A stretch of DNA of 64,000 bases from Chitinophaga silvisoli (lineage in GTDB: Bacteria; Bacteroidota; Bacteroidia; Chitinophagales; Chitinophagaceae). Each line of letters opens with the position of its first letter. Within the stretch, counting starts at the first letter, position 1. The translations under genes and the position numbers were made by a program. A model generated the notes under the pieces. That model searched no databases and had not been told where the DNA came from. It saw only the letters and a program-made list of their open reading frames with translations. The stretch lies in assembly GCF_003412465.1 (NCBI RefSeq), contig NZ_QTJV01000004.1:124001-188000 (forward strand). The letters run 5' to 3'. This document shows positions 17,367-26,256 of this stretch, piece after piece.

Positions 17367-18566
17367 CTACTTCACCCAGATATTTACTGTATTTAATCTG
17401 GTTTCAAGAACAATCTTATAAAAAGAACCACCCAGGTTTTTCACATCTATTAATGCATGCTCCTGTTTCAATGGCACTTCCTTTATTAATTTATATTCAT
17501 CCTGCCCACCTTCTTTAAACTGGTTAGTGGTTGTTACATAAATCTTCACATTTCCGGCATCTTCCAGCGCCTTCCACTTCAAATCGATATTCCCCTGTAT
17601 AAAAGTACCTGCTGCCTGCGCAATGGCCACCTTACCAATGAGGGGCGTACCATCCACTTCACGGGCTACTGAGTCCGGAATATTGATTTGTAAATAGCGT
17701 GCTATTGTAGGCATGATATCCACAATCCCCGGTTCATAATACTTTGCATAATTATTCAGGGGGCGATAGCTCGTCACCATCCAGGTACTGCGCTGGCGTG
17801 CTGACTGCCCGCCATGATCACGACCCGTTTTTTCATCACGACCATGGTCTGTAGTAATCACGATCATCCAGTCTTCAGGAAAATGCTGTCGCCGATACTG
17901 AATCGCCTCCCATAATTTTCCCATCTGGGCATCCATCAGGCTGACAGCCTTGTAAAATTCGGGGCTATCGCCATGCATATGCCCCATATCGTCCGTGTAC
18001 TCGAGGTACACCCAGTTCAGGGATGCTGCGTCTTTTTTGATGCCTGCTACGGCTTCAGCAATCACCTTTTCATCGATGTTATGCATGAAATCACGCTGCT
18101 TGTCATGATGGAAACTGGCAGTATCCAGTTCATAACCATCTGCATGCAGGTCTACATATTCAGACAGGGCAAGTTTTGTACGGTTATCTTCCCAGCTGGA
18201 ATATACCGCTGTCTTCTTCGTCGGGTAGGCCTCTTTGAAAAGGCGGAAGATATTATGGTAGTGATAGTTTGGAGCCTTGATATCATTGTCAGGCACATTG
18301 TGTTTATTGACCCATGTACCTGTGAGCAGGCTATTGTACCCCACTGCCGAGATAGTAGGTGTTTCTGAATAGGTGTTTTTGCCCCCACCTACATGCATGC
18401 GGGTATAGGTCCCTGCGGCAATGATTTTATCTATATTTGGGGTGGCTACCTTCTCTATTACATCGGCAGGAATACCGTCTGCAATGACAAATACCACCTT
18501 TTTCTCACGTTTGGATTGTGCGCTGACAGTACCAGCCAGCAACAGTAATATAAGTAATTGTTTCAT
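17367..18566 (-). CDS. Secreted alkaline phosphatase superfamily phosphodiesterase/pyrophosphatase-like protein
   Basis: A 399-residue protein with a signal peptide (MKQLLILLLLAGTVSAQ). Superfamily motifs are VIADGIPADVI (first metal Asp), ETPTISAVGYNSLLTGTWVNKHNV around the nucleophile position, EYTDDMGHMHGD and ITTDHGRDEKTGRDHGG for the zinc ligands. It belongs to the type I phosphodiesterase/nucleotide pyrophosphatase branch (PF01663). The canonical threonine/serine nucleophile context is not a textbook match, so the substrate is open. It lies between the ECF sigma and fecR genes, 35 bases after the sigma stop, which is an uncommon place for an enzyme gene. Confidence 0.88.
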   Translation of the reverse strand: MKQLLILLLLAGTVSAQSKREKKVVFVIADGIPADVIEKVATPNIDKIIAAGTYTRMHVGGGKNTYSETPTISAVGYNSLLTGTWVNKHNVPDNDIKAPNYHYHNIFRLFKEAYPTKKTAVYSSWEDNRTKLALSEYVDLHADGYELDTASFHHDKQRDFMHNIDEKVIAEAVAGIKKDAASLNWVYLEYTDDMGHMHGDSPEFYKAVSLMDAQMGKLWEAIQYRRQHFPEDWMIVITTDHGRDEKTGRDHGGQSARQRSTWMVTSYRPLNNYAKYYEPGIVDIMPTIARYLQINIPDSVAREVDGTPLIGKVAIAQAAGTFIQGNIDLKWKALEDAGNVKIYVTTTNQFKEGGQDEYKLIKEVPLKQEHALIDVKNLGGSFYKIVLETRLNTVNIWVK

Positions 18567-18601
18567 GCCCTAAAATTGGAAATTATTCAATGAATTGTAT
18601 G

Positions 18602-19189
18602 TTAGCTTTTCATTAAGCATATGAACAGGAGTACCCCTAATGGCCCTCCATAACGTGACAAAAATGTACGGATATGTTTCAATGTCTCTACCTGCAAATT
18701 CTTAACCCTGCTTTTTGACAAACCCAGCTGTGCGGCAATATCATCATGACTCAGGCCCTCTACCCTGCTGAGGCGGAAAATGGTCTGTTTCTGCTCCGAC
18801 AACTGTGCCAGGGCATTGGAAATCAGTTGCTGGCTCTCCCGGGCGTTGAGCTGCAGATCCAGGGCATCGGCCACTTCCGATATATTGGCCCATACCTGGT
18901 CCACGAGCTGTTGCTGCCGTGCTACCTTGCGGAGATGATCGACCGTCTTGTTGCGGGCTATTATAAAGATGTAGTTACCAATGTTCTCGATAGCGGGAAG
19001 CTGGTCGCGGCTGGTCCATAGTTTCAGGAAGGTATCCTGGAGAATATCTTCCGCATCTACCGAGGAGTGGGTTAACTGGTATATAAACGCGGCTACCGGC
19101 CTGCTATGCCGGTCATATAGCTGCCGGAAGGCACTTTCGTTCCCCTTCCTCAGCTGTTGTAGTAATTCCGTATCCGTGGTAGCCTGCAT
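18602..19189 (-). CDS. ECF-type RNA polymerase sigma factor (Bacteroidota family)
   Basis: A 195-residue sigma-70 ECF factor. Region 2 is seen in LYDRHSRPVAAFIYQLTHSSVDAEDILQDTFLKLW, and region 4 in LSRVEGLSHDDIAAQLGLSKSRVKN. A short hydrophobic C-terminal tail (LGVLLFICLMKS) is common in Bacteroidota members. It should direct RNA polymerase to the SusCD1 operon when released by the FecR protein at 16044-17210. A purine-rich AAAGGAGCG lies about 20 bases before the start. Confidence 0.94.
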   Translation of the reverse strand: MQATTDTELLQQLRKGNESAFRQLYDRHSRPVAAFIYQLTHSSVDAEDILQDTFLKLWTSRDQLPAIENIGNYIFIIARNKTVDHLRKVARQQQLVDQVWANISEVADALDLQLNARESQQLISNALAQLSEQKQTIFRLSRVEGLSHDDIAAQLGLSKSRVKNLQVETLKHIRTFLSRYGGPLGVLLFICLMKS

Positions 19190-19303
19190 GCGTAAATAAA
19201 CCCGACTATCGCTCCTTTAGCTGCTTTGAATTGATGTTATCCTGCTAAAAATAATTAAAGTGAAGCATTGTTTCAGTAAATTTATTCCCAATTTAGATCC
19301 CCT

Positions 19304-20095
19304 ATGCCTAAAACCCACTACCACTCTTCGGGAAAATATGCCCCGATCCCCCTTACGATAGCGACTCTTCTGGCTCTCCCTGCCAGCATCTGGTGCGGGA
19401 ACTTTTATGGGGCACAGACAGGTTCCTATAACCCTACTATAGCTGCTGAAATGGGGCTCTTTGGGCGGATTCTGGCCATGTCTTTCTGGACAGCGGCCCT
19501 GTCCCTCATCTTTTACCTGTTTAAACGTTATAATCATAACAGAAATGCCAGGATCAATGTTGGAATCGGGGTCTTCCTTAGTTTGTCTTCCTGGCTCACC
19601 AACTGGATTTTTTATTGTAATATGGAAATGAAGGGGATTCATTTAGTAGAATTGGTGATGGTAGCCCTCCCGCTGTCTATAATGCTGATGATGAACTATT
19701 ACTGTGAGAAATGCAGGCAATACTATTCCAGTACATCCATCTTTATTTTAGATTCAGGCAAGTTTTACAAACACGCCAGGAAGCCAGCTGATTATGATTT
19801 TCTGTTGGATCTGGTAATGGATATGAATCAACTGCCGGAAAAAGGGCCGGCTCAGCCAAAAGAAATCATTAAAATTATCTTTTACTATTGCGATTCCTGC
19901 GGAAGCCGGGCGATTGTAGATATTGATTCTTATACATGGAGTCAAAGTTCTAAACATTCTTACTGGAAGAAAGAAAGTTATTATCATCACAGATCACATC
20001 ACAAGTCAGTGATCTCCAGACAGGGGACTGTGGTACAGGGTGCTTACCTGGGTGATGAAGCAGGTAGAAATCTGAAGGCTTACCTGGTAGGATAA
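19304..20095 (+). CDS. Membrane protein of unknown function with two CxxC pairs
   Basis: A 263-residue protein. About four hydrophobic helices lie in residues 15-135. The soluble C-terminal part holds CEKC just after the last helix and CDSC about 60 residues later, which together could bind one zinc ion as a split zinc ribbon. The tail is rich in His, Tyr and Ser (YHHRSHHKS). I do not recognise the family. It diverges from the sigma gene and is followed by a hairpin, so it is a single-gene unit. Confidence 0.6.
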   Translation: MPKTHYHSSGKYAPIPLTIATLLALPASIWCGNFYGAQTGSYNPTIAAEMGLFGRILAMSFWTAALSLIFYLFKRYNHNRNARINVGIGVFLSLSSWLTNWIFYCNMEMKGIHLVELVMVALPLSIMLMMNYYCEKCRQYYSSTSIFILDSGKFYKHARKPADYDFLLDLVMDMNQLPEKGPAQPKEIIKIIFYYCDSCGSRAIVDIDSYTWSQSSKHSYWKKESYYHHRSHHKSVISRQGTVVQGAYLGDEAGRNLKAYLVG

Positions 20096-20098
20096 AAA

Positions 20099-20133
20099 AA
20101 CTGTCGCTCCTGTTGAATGCAGGAACGACAGTT
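20099..20133. terminator. Terminator hairpin shared by convergent genes
   Basis: AACTGTCG-C-TCCTG pairs with CAGGA-A-CGACAGTT across a 7-base loop, with one C/A mismatch. On the minus strand it is followed by a run of seven T, so it is a good terminator for the beta-helix gene. It also follows the plus-strand gene by 3 bases. Confidence 0.75.
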
Positions 20134-20158
20134 AAAATATTAACAGGCTGTTTCAGTA

Positions 20159-21694
20159 TTAATATGCAGTTTCGTCTGCACCTTTATCCACTCTGCTATT
20201 CTGAATCCTGCTCTGTTTATCTATATCCAATTCCTGGTAACCTAATACAAATGAAGGATCACCTGCATTGATAGCCGGTGAAGTACTGCTCAGGTGCAAA
20301 TTCGTGGTACTTACATAGTTTGGATTGCCATAAGTAGAATGTGCATCCAGGCCTGTAGCTGCTGTAAAGGCGGCCAGTGAACCATAGGTAGTGCCGGTAG
20401 GATACCAGTCGAAAGTAGAAGATGCCGCACTGCCTGATGCTCCGTAATACAGGTTATAATCACTTACCAGGTTAGTAGAATTATACCCCCAGAGTGCAAT
20501 AATCATGATATCGCTGGCAGAATACACGATGTTGTTTTTGATGGTGAGATAATCAGTGTTCTGCAGACTGATTTCTCCACCCCATCCACCATCTGTATTG
20601 TTCTTATACAGCGAATTGTTCATGATGGTAGAATAAGTGACCTTACTGTTTGTCTGGTTGGAGCCTACAAGGATTCCTGCATTCTTACTGTTGTAGATAA
20701 AGTTGTCCCTGATGTTGATACCAGTCGCCGTGTAATTATTATTTTCACAACCAGCTGAAATACCTGCATAGTTATTATAGCAGATATTACCTTCGATGTT
20801 GATGTACTTACCACCATCTACATAGATACCGCCGTTGAGTGCAACTGGTGAAATACAGTTGTATACGATATTGTATTTCACATTTCCATTACGGGCCATG
20901 TTCACACTATCATTGGGATTTGCCCAGGAATAATGACCTGTCATGTCGATACCGATGTTGCGAATGTGATGTACCACGTTGCTTTCGATGAGGAAGTTCT
21001 CCACATTACCAGCCATGGTCAGCCCTTCGCTATAACCGGTATTACAGCTGTAGATCTGGTTGCTGCCAATATACACTTTGTTGTAAGAAGCGAGTGCATC
21101 GCCCCATACCATGAGTGGATTGGCATTGTCGGTAGAAGAAGGTACGGCAGTAGAATCCGTGGTCCAGCCGATATTGTAGATCTTACAACCGGTGACCTGG
21201 ATGTCGGTACCGCTGCCCTGGAAGAGGATGCCTACGGCACTGGAGGTAATGTTGTTTGCCACGCTGATGTTGTTGATGCGGACATGGCTCCTGGAAACTG
21301 CGGCAATCATTGCTTTCTGATCACCATTGGCAGCGCCTACTCCATCGAGGATCACCGTACCACCATTGTAGTTGGTGAGGGTAATGGGATGGGTAGAGTC
21401 TGCCCCTGAATAAGGCCACCAGAGCTTTTCCTTGTAGGTACCGGCGGCAACCCAGATGGTGGCTCCGACCCCATCAGCAGTTTTCCACAGGGCGGCCTGG
21501 ATGGTCTTTAATGGCAAGGTGTCTGAGGTACCGGCATTGGCATCGCTACCAGTGGTACCATTGACATAATAGTTGGTGACTGAGGACGTGGTCACGGCGG
21601 TAGTAGCGGTGTTCTTTAACTTATCTTCCGCCTCTTTTTTACAGGCAGAAAGAATCAGCAAGCCACTACAGGCAATTAAGAGGGTTTTTCTCAT
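20159..21694 (-). CDS. Right-handed parallel beta-helix lipoprotein (pectate-lyase-like fold)
   Basis: A 511-residue lipoprotein with the lipobox LLILSACKK. The start of the mature protein, YYVNGTTGSDANAGTSDTLPLKTIQAAL, is the standard first turn of a parallel beta-helix. Many short repeats such as INNISVANN, YIGSNQIYSC and NIEGNICYNNYAGI follow. It ends with the common SPAINAGDP...DIDKQSRIQNSRVDKGADE closing motif. Such proteins bind or cleave polysaccharides, often uronate-containing ones, but no catalytic residues can be fixed here. It is monocistronic with its own terminator and is not part of the hexuronate island. Confidence 0.88.
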   Translation of the reverse strand: MRKTLLIACSGLLILSACKKEAEDKLKNTATTAVTTSSVTNYYVNGTTGSDANAGTSDTLPLKTIQAALWKTADGVGATIWVAAGTYKEKLWWPYSGADSTHPITLTNYNGGTVILDGVGAANGDQKAMIAAVSRSHVRINNISVANNITSSAVGILFQGSGTDIQVTGCKIYNIGWTTDSTAVPSSTDNANPLMVWGDALASYNKVYIGSNQIYSCNTGYSEGLTMAGNVENFLIESNVVHHIRNIGIDMTGHYSWANPNDSVNMARNGNVKYNIVYNCISPVALNGGIYVDGGKYINIEGNICYNNYAGISAGCENNNYTATGINIRDNFIYNSKNAGILVGSNQTNSKVTYSTIMNNSLYKNNTDGGWGGEISLQNTDYLTIKNNIVYSASDIMIIALWGYNSTNLVSDYNLYYGASGSAASSTFDWYPTGTTYGSLAAFTAATGLDAHSTYGNPNYVSTTNLHLSSTSPAINAGDPSFVLGYQELDIDKQSRIQNSRVDKGADETAY

Positions 21695-21794
21695 GGTGTT
21701 ACAATTTTGGTTAACGGGTTCTCAATTAATAAAGCTGCTTTTCACTATAAAGACGAAGGGGCGAATAGATAGGACCGCTATTTTCATAAAAAAA

Positions 21795-21822
21795 ATAGCC
21801 GCCCTTTTGCAAAGGCGGCTAT
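21795..21822 (-). terminator. Intrinsic terminator of the small membrane protein gene
   Basis: A 9-bp stem ATAGCCGCC/GGCGGCTAT, extended by TTT/AAA after a single bulged C, is followed on the minus strand by a run of T. It lies 22 bases past the stop of the gene at 21845-22156. Confidence 0.8.
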
Positions 21823-21844
21823 CTGTTAAAGCATCAACTGCTAA

Positions 21845-22156
21845 TTACTTATTAAAACGGGGAATTACCAGGTAGCGGCAAATGGTGTGTGCGGTCAGTG
21901 ATAATACCACTACTGCGCCCAGGATCAGCGCCTGCTTACCAATGGTGTCAAATACATCCAGGACAGGGGATACTTCTTTGCCGGCGTATAGTGCTGCCAT
22001 CGCGAACAGTAATATGCCTGTTATCCACAGGGTCAGGTGTGAATAGAAATAGCGCTTTTTCTGGTATCCATTTTTACCAAAGGATGTAAATAACAGAATA
22101 ACGTGGGCGACGAAAAATACAAGGGCCAGGATGGCGAGCGTTGTGAACATGGTCAT
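21845..22156 (-). CDS. Small three-helix membrane protein of unknown function
   Basis: A 103-residue protein with hydrophobic helices at about 5-25, 45-62 and 72-92. Charged loops (SFGKNGYQKKR) lie between them. I do not recognise the family. A hairpin terminator follows the stop. The reading frame has normal codon use and few alternative starts, so it is probably real. Confidence 0.6.
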   Translation of the reverse strand: MTMFTTLAILALVFFVAHVILLFTSFGKNGYQKKRYFYSHLTLWITGILLFAMAALYAGKEVSPVLDVFDTIGKQALILGAVVVLSLTAHTICRYLVIPRFNK

Positions 22157-22260
22157 AACAATCCAGTTTAGTTGTGCGGTATGGTGTTGATCTTTTAAAA
22201 AAACTACAGTGGAACCTTTAATTATAAAGTTAAAAACTTTATGCTTTCGACCAAGTTAAT

Positions 22261-22292
22261 TTCAGGCAATCGGCGTAGGCCGGCTGCCTGAA
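22261..22292. other. Interrupted hairpin downstream of the cytochrome gene
   Basis: TTCAGGCA and TGCCTGAA pair at the base, with an inner CGGC-GTAG-GCCG hairpin. It lies 8 bases past the cytochrome stop on the minus strand. It lacks a T-run on that strand, so it could be a terminator without a U-tract or a 3' stabilising structure. Confidence 0.45.
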
Positions 22293-22300
22293 ATAAATAA

Positions 22301-22744
22301 TTAATTATTTTGTGGGGGAGGCGGAGGACCATCATGGCCACCACCGGGAGGGGTTGACTCGGGGAATTTCTGCCCGTTGTGGCAAGTGTAGCAGGTCACA
22401 GTCATAATCTGTTTACCATTCTCATCCTTACCTGATTTAAAATACTTCTTGTTGATCCGCATTGTCAATTTCATCATATCCCTGGCCGTTTCCTTTTCTT
22501 CCATTACATCACTGGCAAAATCCATCTTCTTAGGATCATCCTTGGAATGCGCATGGCAAAAATCACATTTTACACCCAATGACTTGTTGAAAACACGCAT
22601 TGTCTGCATCAGCTCTTCATGACTGGTGTTCTTAGGCAATACTTTCAGGTTCTTTGCCTTCTCCTCAGGAGGCATTGAAAGTGAACAAAGCGACACTGCC
22701 ACTAGCAATGACAATGGCACTATAAGGGACTTCTTAAATTTCAT
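22301..22744 (-). CDS. Small secreted di-haem c-type cytochrome
   Basis: A protein of about 147 residues with a signal peptide (MKFKKSLIVPLSLLVAVSL). Two haem c attachment motifs are clear: CDFCH and CYTCH. The layout, with HEELMQTMRVFNKSLGVKCDFCH first and a second motif about 60 residues later, matches small Bacteroidota cytochromes related to the photosynthetic reaction-centre cytochrome c family (PF02276-like). The C-terminal tail is proline/glycine rich (PPGGGHDGPPPPP). I chose the start at 22744. An ATG two codons earlier at 22750 and one at 22798 are alternatives. It probably carries electrons in the periplasm; the partner is unknown. Confidence 0.88.
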   Translation of the reverse strand: MKFKKSLIVPLSLLVAVSLCSLSMPPEEKAKNLKVLPKNTSHEELMQTMRVFNKSLGVKCDFCHAHSKDDPKKMDFASDVMEEKETARDMMKLTMRINKKYFKSGKDENGKQIMTVTCYTCHNGQKFPESTPPGGGHDGPPPPPQNN

Positions 22745-22852
22745 GACCATGGGTTTTGTAATAGTAATAAGCTTCCGGAATGAAATTAGGAAACTCAACA
22801 GATATTACAAACTTATTATGACGAATGGATGACATTTCAGGATAAAAATGTA

Positions 22853-22877
22853 GCCTGTCCCTATGAGCGGGACAGGC
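22853..22877 (-). terminator. Terminator of the PorP/SprF operon
   Basis: A perfect 9-bp stem GCCTGTCCC/GGGACAGGC with a 7-base loop is followed on the minus strand by ACATTTTTATC. It lies about 100 bases past the stop of the PorP/SprF gene. Confidence 0.7.
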
Positions 22878-22979
22878 CATCGGCAGTTGAAGGTTTAAGA
22901 AAAAAGCGCCGGAAAATTACTGCTTTTCACATTTTTGGCCGAATCTCAGCAGTATATTTAACGTTTCGATTACACGGCG

Positions 22980-23999
22980 TTACCACACATTTCGCGGGCA
23001 ACCATCGTCATATTTATTGCCGAAAGTAAAGCCCAGTACCAGCTCATGGGTACCACGGTTATAAGCCGCCAGCGCAGTTGTCGCATTGTCATATGAGTAA
23101 CCCAGGTTCACGGTATTGGAGATATTGAAACCCACCATACCCGCAAAACTGTCCTTATGCCGGTAGCTCGCCCCTATCCAGATCATGTCCCGGTATTGCA
23201 ACTTAGTATTCACTTCCACCTGCAGCGGCAGGGGGTTGATATATTTGACCATCAGAGATGGTGTCAGGTTTAGATCCTCTGTTATTAAAAAACGATACCC
23301 TCCAGTTATGAATATGTGTGGTACCGTTTTCCCGGTTGTTGTTGTGATAGTATGATCTGAATAGCTCAGGGTATTGGGCACAATCTGCTGTGCAGATACA
23401 CCGATGAAATAATCTGCTGAATAGAGGTATACACCCGCTGTCATATCAAACTTCGTCCTGTTCAGGATGCCGCTGGAATAGACCACCGGATCCACGGTCG
23501 TATTATTAAAATTCAGGGAAGAACTGTTCAGACTAAAGCGGCTGAAACCCGCACCAAATCCGGCTGACAGATTCGTTCGCGGTGTAAGACCTATATGATA
23601 GGCATAGGTGCCGTACAAACTCAGGTTAGACAAAGGCCCTGTCACATCATTGATCAGCTGCATACCTACACCGTGATGAGGCGCTGCTGCCGTATAATTT
23701 TCCCAATATCGTTGTCCGCGTGGATTTTCGCCAGGTACAGCAAAAGAAGTGGCGGTAGTATGATAATCCTTTTTATTGATCGGCCCCTGGATCGTAACAT
23801 AACTTGTAACCGGCCCTCCGCTCAGCCCCGTCCACTGATGGCGATGACTCACCTTCACGTCAATATAGTTTTCTATACCTGACAATGCAGGATTGATGAT
23901 ATACTGGTTAAGGATATACTGTGTATAGTGTGGCTTTTGCTGTGCATACCCATTTATCGCCAGCAGCATGGAAATACCTAAAATGATCACTTTGTTCAT
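22980..23999 (-). CDS. PorP/SprF family type IX secretion system outer-membrane protein
   Basis: A 339-residue beta-barrel protein with a signal peptide (ending NGYAQQ). The start of the mature protein, KPHYTQYILNQYIINPALSGIENYIDVKVSHRHQWTGLSGGP, is the family hallmark. The C-terminal strands end in ELVLGFTFGNKYDDGCPRNVW. PorP/SprF proteins sit with the type IX secretion machinery and are typically encoded next to a large substrate with a type B C-terminal domain. That substrate is the upstream gene here, 13 bases away. It probably helps export or anchor that partner. Confidence 0.94.
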   Translation of the reverse strand: MNKVIILGISMLLAINGYAQQKPHYTQYILNQYIINPALSGIENYIDVKVSHRHQWTGLSGGPVTSYVTIQGPINKKDYHTTATSFAVPGENPRGQRYWENYTAAAPHHGVGMQLINDVTGPLSNLSLYGTYAYHIGLTPRTNLSAGFGAGFSRFSLNSSSLNFNNTTVDPVVYSSGILNRTKFDMTAGVYLYSADYFIGVSAQQIVPNTLSYSDHTITTTTGKTVPHIFITGGYRFLITEDLNLTPSLMVKYINPLPLQVEVNTKLQYRDMIWIGASYRHKDSFAGMVGFNISNTVNLGYSYDNATTALAAYNRGTHELVLGFTFGNKYDDGCPRNVW

Positions 24000-24012
24000 A
24001 TCGCTGGTTTTC

Positions 24013-25974
24013 TTATCGGAGAATCACCACCCAACCACTGGGATTAGTGCCAAACCCAATTTTCAGATCTATTGTATAATAATAAGTGCCTACCGGCAAG
24101 GGCTTACCATTGTAAGTACCATCCCATTCCGTACCATAGCCCTGGCTGTGGAAAACCACCTGTCCATACCTGTTGAATACATTTACGATGGCTTCAGGGT
24201 AGGTATCCAGCTTCGCTATCTTCCAGGTATCATTTATCCCATCGCCATTGGGAGAAAATGCATTCGGGATGATGATCGTTTTGTACACCCGGATATATAC
24301 ATCATCTGTTGCATCACCACAACCCAGGTTGGAGCTGACGGTCAGGGTATAGGTGGTATTGTCCGCAGGTGTCACGATGGGATTTAGAATCGATGCATCA
24401 GTAATATTATACACCGGGGTCCATGCATAGCTTACATCCGTGCCACCTGCAATACCTGCCAGCTGTGCGGCTTCGCCTTCAAAGATGTGCTGATCCGCAC
24501 CAGCATTAGCTGTTGGCAGTTTCCATACATTCACCGTCACTGTATCATAAGCATTGCAGGTACCATTGCTCACTGTTAATATATAAGAAGTAGTATCGGT
24601 TGGAGAAGCATTCGTAGTCGCACTCGTAGGAGCTGTAAGTGTAGCTGATGGAGACCATAAATAGGTACTGCCACCACTCCCTTCCAGTGTTACGGAAGCG
24701 CCTTCACACATGTTTTGATCTTCGCCCGCGTCCGCATCGGGTGCCGGGTTTACATCGATGCTGGTGGTATCTTTATTGGTACAACCTACTGCCGTCGTCA
24801 GGGTTACAATGTAGTCTCCGTTGTTAGCATCCGTCACTTGGTAGATCACGGGATTTTGTTCACTGCTCGTAAAGCCATTAGGACCAGTCCAGCTATAGGT
24901 GGCCCCGGAAAATGTAGTGGCACTTAATGCAAGCGTATCTCCTTCACAGCCCGGATCATTACTACTGGCCTGCGGATCAGGGTTATCATCGACCTGGATC
25001 GTGATCACATTTGAACTGACACGACAAGCAGAAGATCCGATATTGGTAGTGGATGCGGCAGTCATTCTATATAGATAAGTACCTGCTGCTGTAGGTTGGC
25101 GTACATAAGTTGTACTGGTCGCACCACTGATATCTGTCCAGGTAGTACCACCATCTGTACTCAGCTGCCATTGATAAGCAGGATCTGTATAGCCACTGGA
25201 TACAGTGCCATTGAATGTGAACACGGTGGCATCATCTTTACACAGTTCCTTAGCAGAAGCGCCATCGCTGGTATAGGCGGTCACGGTAGGTCCGCAGGCA
25301 CGAAATGTAATGTCATCCAGGGCCAGGTCATTGGCTGGCGCACCACCCGGACTACTATTGCTGATTTTGATTTCTACATCAGTTACCCCTGCGGGTGTGG
25401 TGAAATAAAAACCAATCTGTTTCCAGACAGCGCCCCCACTGGTGAGGGGAATAGAGCCTGTGGTATAGCTGCCATAAGTGGTAGATTCGTCGGTTGACAG
25501 AATGGAGAATGTCACGTTAGGAGGATTATTATCCTGTGAACGCAGCAGGTTCACAATCCATGCTGCAAATTCATAGGTAGTACCTCCACATAAACCTGTT
25601 ACTGTTTTCTTATAGAAATAATCCTGTACTGAAGTAGCGGCATTTACGACCATCATATAGCCACCCCCCGTATGATCCGTGGTACTCCACCATACCGAAC
25701 CTGAATTGGCAGTGGAACTTTCTATTGTATAATATCCATCACTGGGAAATGCTTTCGCTACATATGTATACGTAGTAATGCCCGATGCCAGTGCACCGCC
25801 AAAATCGGAAGTGCCTGATCCGAAGTCAAGACTTACAACGGGATCACCCAGGCTCCCGGTACATAACTGGGCCTTCATTTCGTGTGAGCAAAGTAGCAGC
25901 AACCACATCGACAGCAAACACTTGAAACAAGCGCTCACTCTTGCACGCTTACGTTTTAAGATAGCAATGATCAT
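24013..25974 (-). CDS. Large secreted multi-domain protein with type IX secretion type B (gliding-motility-associated) C-terminal domain
   Basis: A protein of about 653 residues from the ATG at 25974. A start at 26073 would put 33 unlikely residues before the signal. After the signal (ending EMKAQ) comes a jelly-roll-like domain of about 190 residues (LCTGSLGDPVVSLDFGSG ... NDLALDDITFRACG). Several Ig/PKD-like repeats follow (YQWQLSTDGGTTWTDISG, YSWTGPNGFTSS, YLWSPSATLTAP, YAWTPVYNITD). The last 85 residues carry IPNAFSPNGDGINDTW and VFNRYGQVVF, the T9SS type B sorting domain (TIGR04131). It should be exported through the type IX system with the PorP/SprF partner encoded next to it, probably as a surface adhesin or motility-related protein. 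Confidence 0.93.
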   Translation of the reverse strand: MIIAILKRKRARVSACFKCLLSMWLLLLCSHEMKAQLCTGSLGDPVVSLDFGSGTSDFGGALASGITTYTYVAKAFPSDGYYTIESSTANSGSVWWSTTDHTGGGYMMVVNAATSVQDYFYKKTVTGLCGGTTYEFAAWIVNLLRSQDNNPPNVTFSILSTDESTTYGSYTTGSIPLTSGGAVWKQIGFYFTTPAGVTDVEIKISNSSPGGAPANDLALDDITFRACGPTVTAYTSDGASAKELCKDDATVFTFNGTVSSGYTDPAYQWQLSTDGGTTWTDISGATSTTYVRQPTAAGTYLYRMTAASTTNIGSSACRVSSNVITIQVDDNPDPQASSNDPGCEGDTLALSATTFSGATYSWTGPNGFTSSEQNPVIYQVTDANNGDYIVTLTTAVGCTNKDTTSIDVNPAPDADAGEDQNMCEGASVTLEGSGGSTYLWSPSATLTAPTSATTNASPTDTTSYILTVSNGTCNAYDTVTVNVWKLPTANAGADQHIFEGEAAQLAGIAGGTDVSYAWTPVYNITDASILNPIVTPADNTTYTLTVSSNLGCGDATDDVYIRVYKTIIIPNAFSPNGDGINDTWKIAKLDTYPEAIVNVFNRYGQVVFHSQGYGTEWDGTYNGKPLPVGTYYYTIDLKIGFGTNPSGWVVILR

Positions 25975-26029
25975 TATACAGGTATAGTACTTGGAAATTG
26001 GGTATTGACAGCATTTCGATTTTAAAAGT

Positions 26030-26040
26030 GGCCGCAGGCC
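26030..26040. repeat. Short intergenic repeat GGCCTGCGGCC, inverted (copy 2 of 3)
   Basis: Reads GGCCGCAGGCC on the plus strand, the complement of the copies at 17328 and 40400. It lies upstream of the large type IX substrate gene. Confidence 0.4.
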
Positions 26041-26206
26041 ATCCTTTCGGCATTCTTTTTTAATAAAATACAAGATGAGTCAATACCGGAAAATGCTTTG
26101 AGATTAACAGAATGCTAGGTCGAGTGGTGAGACAAAAATATCCTATTAACATTAACAGGGGGAAATACTATGCAGAAGGGGGGAATTTATAGACGAATGA
26201 ATAATA

Positions 26207-26235
26207 AAGCCGGCCACAAATTATGTGGCCGGCTT
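26207..26235 (-). terminator. Terminator of the SusCD2 operon
   Basis: A perfect 12-bp stem AAGCCGGCCACA/TGTGGCCGGCTT with an AATTA loop is followed on the minus strand by a T-rich stretch (TATTATTC). It lies 21 bases past the susD2 stop. Confidence 0.85.
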
Positions 26236-26256
26236 ACAACTGAACTTCAGTGTTTA

